Positions 63,757 to 64,000 of a stretch of DNA of 64,000 nucleotides are shown in pieces. The translations under genes were made by a program, and so were the position numbers. Below the pieces are notes generated by a model, which did not search any database, had not been told where the DNA came from, and saw only the letters and a program-made list of their open reading frames with translations. The DNA comes from Pseudomonadota bacterium. Lineage in GTDB: Bacteria > Desulfobacterota > Syntrophorhabdia > Syntrophorhabdales > Syntrophorhabdaceae. The stretch covers positions 1 through 64,000 of the forward strand of contig JAPLKC010000080.1 in the NCBI GenBank assembly GCA_026388255.1, written 5' to 3'. Each line of letters begins with the position of its first letter. Within the stretch, counting starts at the first letter, position 1.

Positions 63757-64000
63757 ATGATAAGTGTTTCCATTCCTGGATGGGGTGACCTTGACATAGA
63801 ATATCTTGTTATTGATTACAACGGGACCTGTGCTACTGACGGGAAGCTTAAAGAAGGTGTGAAAGAATTACTCGAAAAGGTTTCGAGATATATAAAAATA
63901 TTTATAATAACGGCCGATTCTTACGAAAGTGTGGATAGCGAGATTAATATAATAGGATTTAAAGTCCTAAAGGTAAAAAAGGAAGGAAGCGGCATCGAAA
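63757..64000 (+). CDS. HAD-like soluble P-type-ATPase-related protein (partial, cut by window end)
   Basis: First 81 codons only. ISVSIPGWGDLDIEYLVIDY then NGTCATDGKLKEGVKELLEK matches the COG4087-type small HAD proteins. In these, motif I is DxNGT rather than DxDGT, so the second Asp is Asn. CGGAGGTG 7 bp before ATG 63757 gives the start. The rest lies outside the window. Confidence 0.75.
   Translation, partial: MISVSIPGWGDLDIEYLVIDYNGTCATDGKLKEGVKELLEKVSRYIKIFIITADSYESVDSEINIIGFKVLKVKKEGSGIE

Overview
The window reads as a chromosomal segment of a Gram-negative anaerobe of the Desulfobacterota/deltaproteobacterial type, perhaps Syntrophorhabdus-like (inference from gene content only). Grounds: a dissimilatory sulfite reductase locus with dsrD, a four-subunit 2-oxoacid:ferredoxin oxidoreductase, a fused acyl-CoA transferase with an IclR regulator, several NIL/ferredoxin and HdrD-like iron-sulfur proteins, lipid A-modifying (Arn) enzymes, very large PAS-rich hybrid histidine kinases, and frequent TTG/GTG starts preceded by strong Shine-Dalgarno sequences.

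Layout. 1-4.9 kb: partial gene, an orphan hypothetical, a hybrid kinase and a BON-domain membrane protein. 4.9-8.05 kb: ferredoxin-alpha-beta-gamma 2-oxoacid oxidoreductase operon plus an ACT-domain protein. 8.1-12.5 kb: toxin and transposase remnants, a crotonase-fold protein lacking both hydratase glutamates, IclR and a CoA transferase. 12.8-18.3 kb: a sulfur-assimilation cluster (cysE, UPF0280, NIL-ferredoxin, NifS-like desulfurase) behind a diguanylate cyclase. 19.7-26.7 kb: dsrA-dsrB-dsrD-dsrN-dsrC-dsrM-dsrK, without dsrJOP. 27-31 kb: MITE-like repeat, intact DinJ-type antitoxin with a broken YafQ-type toxin, idi, an RsbRD-domain protein, a flavoprotein, tRNA-His. 31-45 kb: mixed housekeeping genes (phosphatase, PfkB kinase, DUF169, ABC-2 exporter, second hybrid kinase, glycosyltransferase, an unusual HisF, M29 aminopeptidase, radical SAM protein). 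45.4-49.9 kb: arnT-arnC and an arnA split into two genes. 49.9-58.1 kb: an integrated mobile element. 58.1-62.9 kb: ilvB-ilvN-ilvC-psd-pssA operon. The window ends in two HAD-family genes.

The most notable structure is the 8.15-kb integrated element at 49935-58111. It is bounded by perfect 29-bp direct repeats and carries a tyrosine integrase, excisionase-like HTH proteins, an archaeo-eukaryotic-type primase and an AAA helicase, but no structural or transfer genes. It sits between the divergent arn and ilv operons, and the duplicated 29-bp core carries a -35-like hexamer for each. Insertion therefore appears to leave each operon with a complete promoter. The element also has TTTCTAACGG arm-type repeats near both ends, ATGATAT repeats between two HTH genes, a primase with an altered catalytic motif, a gene interrupted by one amber codon, and an exported TPR-protein cargo gene.

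How the genes may work together: DsrAB/DsrC with the DsrMK membrane module would form a reductive sulfur respiratory chain (sat/apr/qmo are not in the window). The cysE/UPF0280/NIL-Fd/NifS block could assimilate the resulting sulfide. The 2-oxoacid oxidoreductase and CoA-transferase genes fit amino-acid or organic-acid fermentation feeding reduced ferredoxin.
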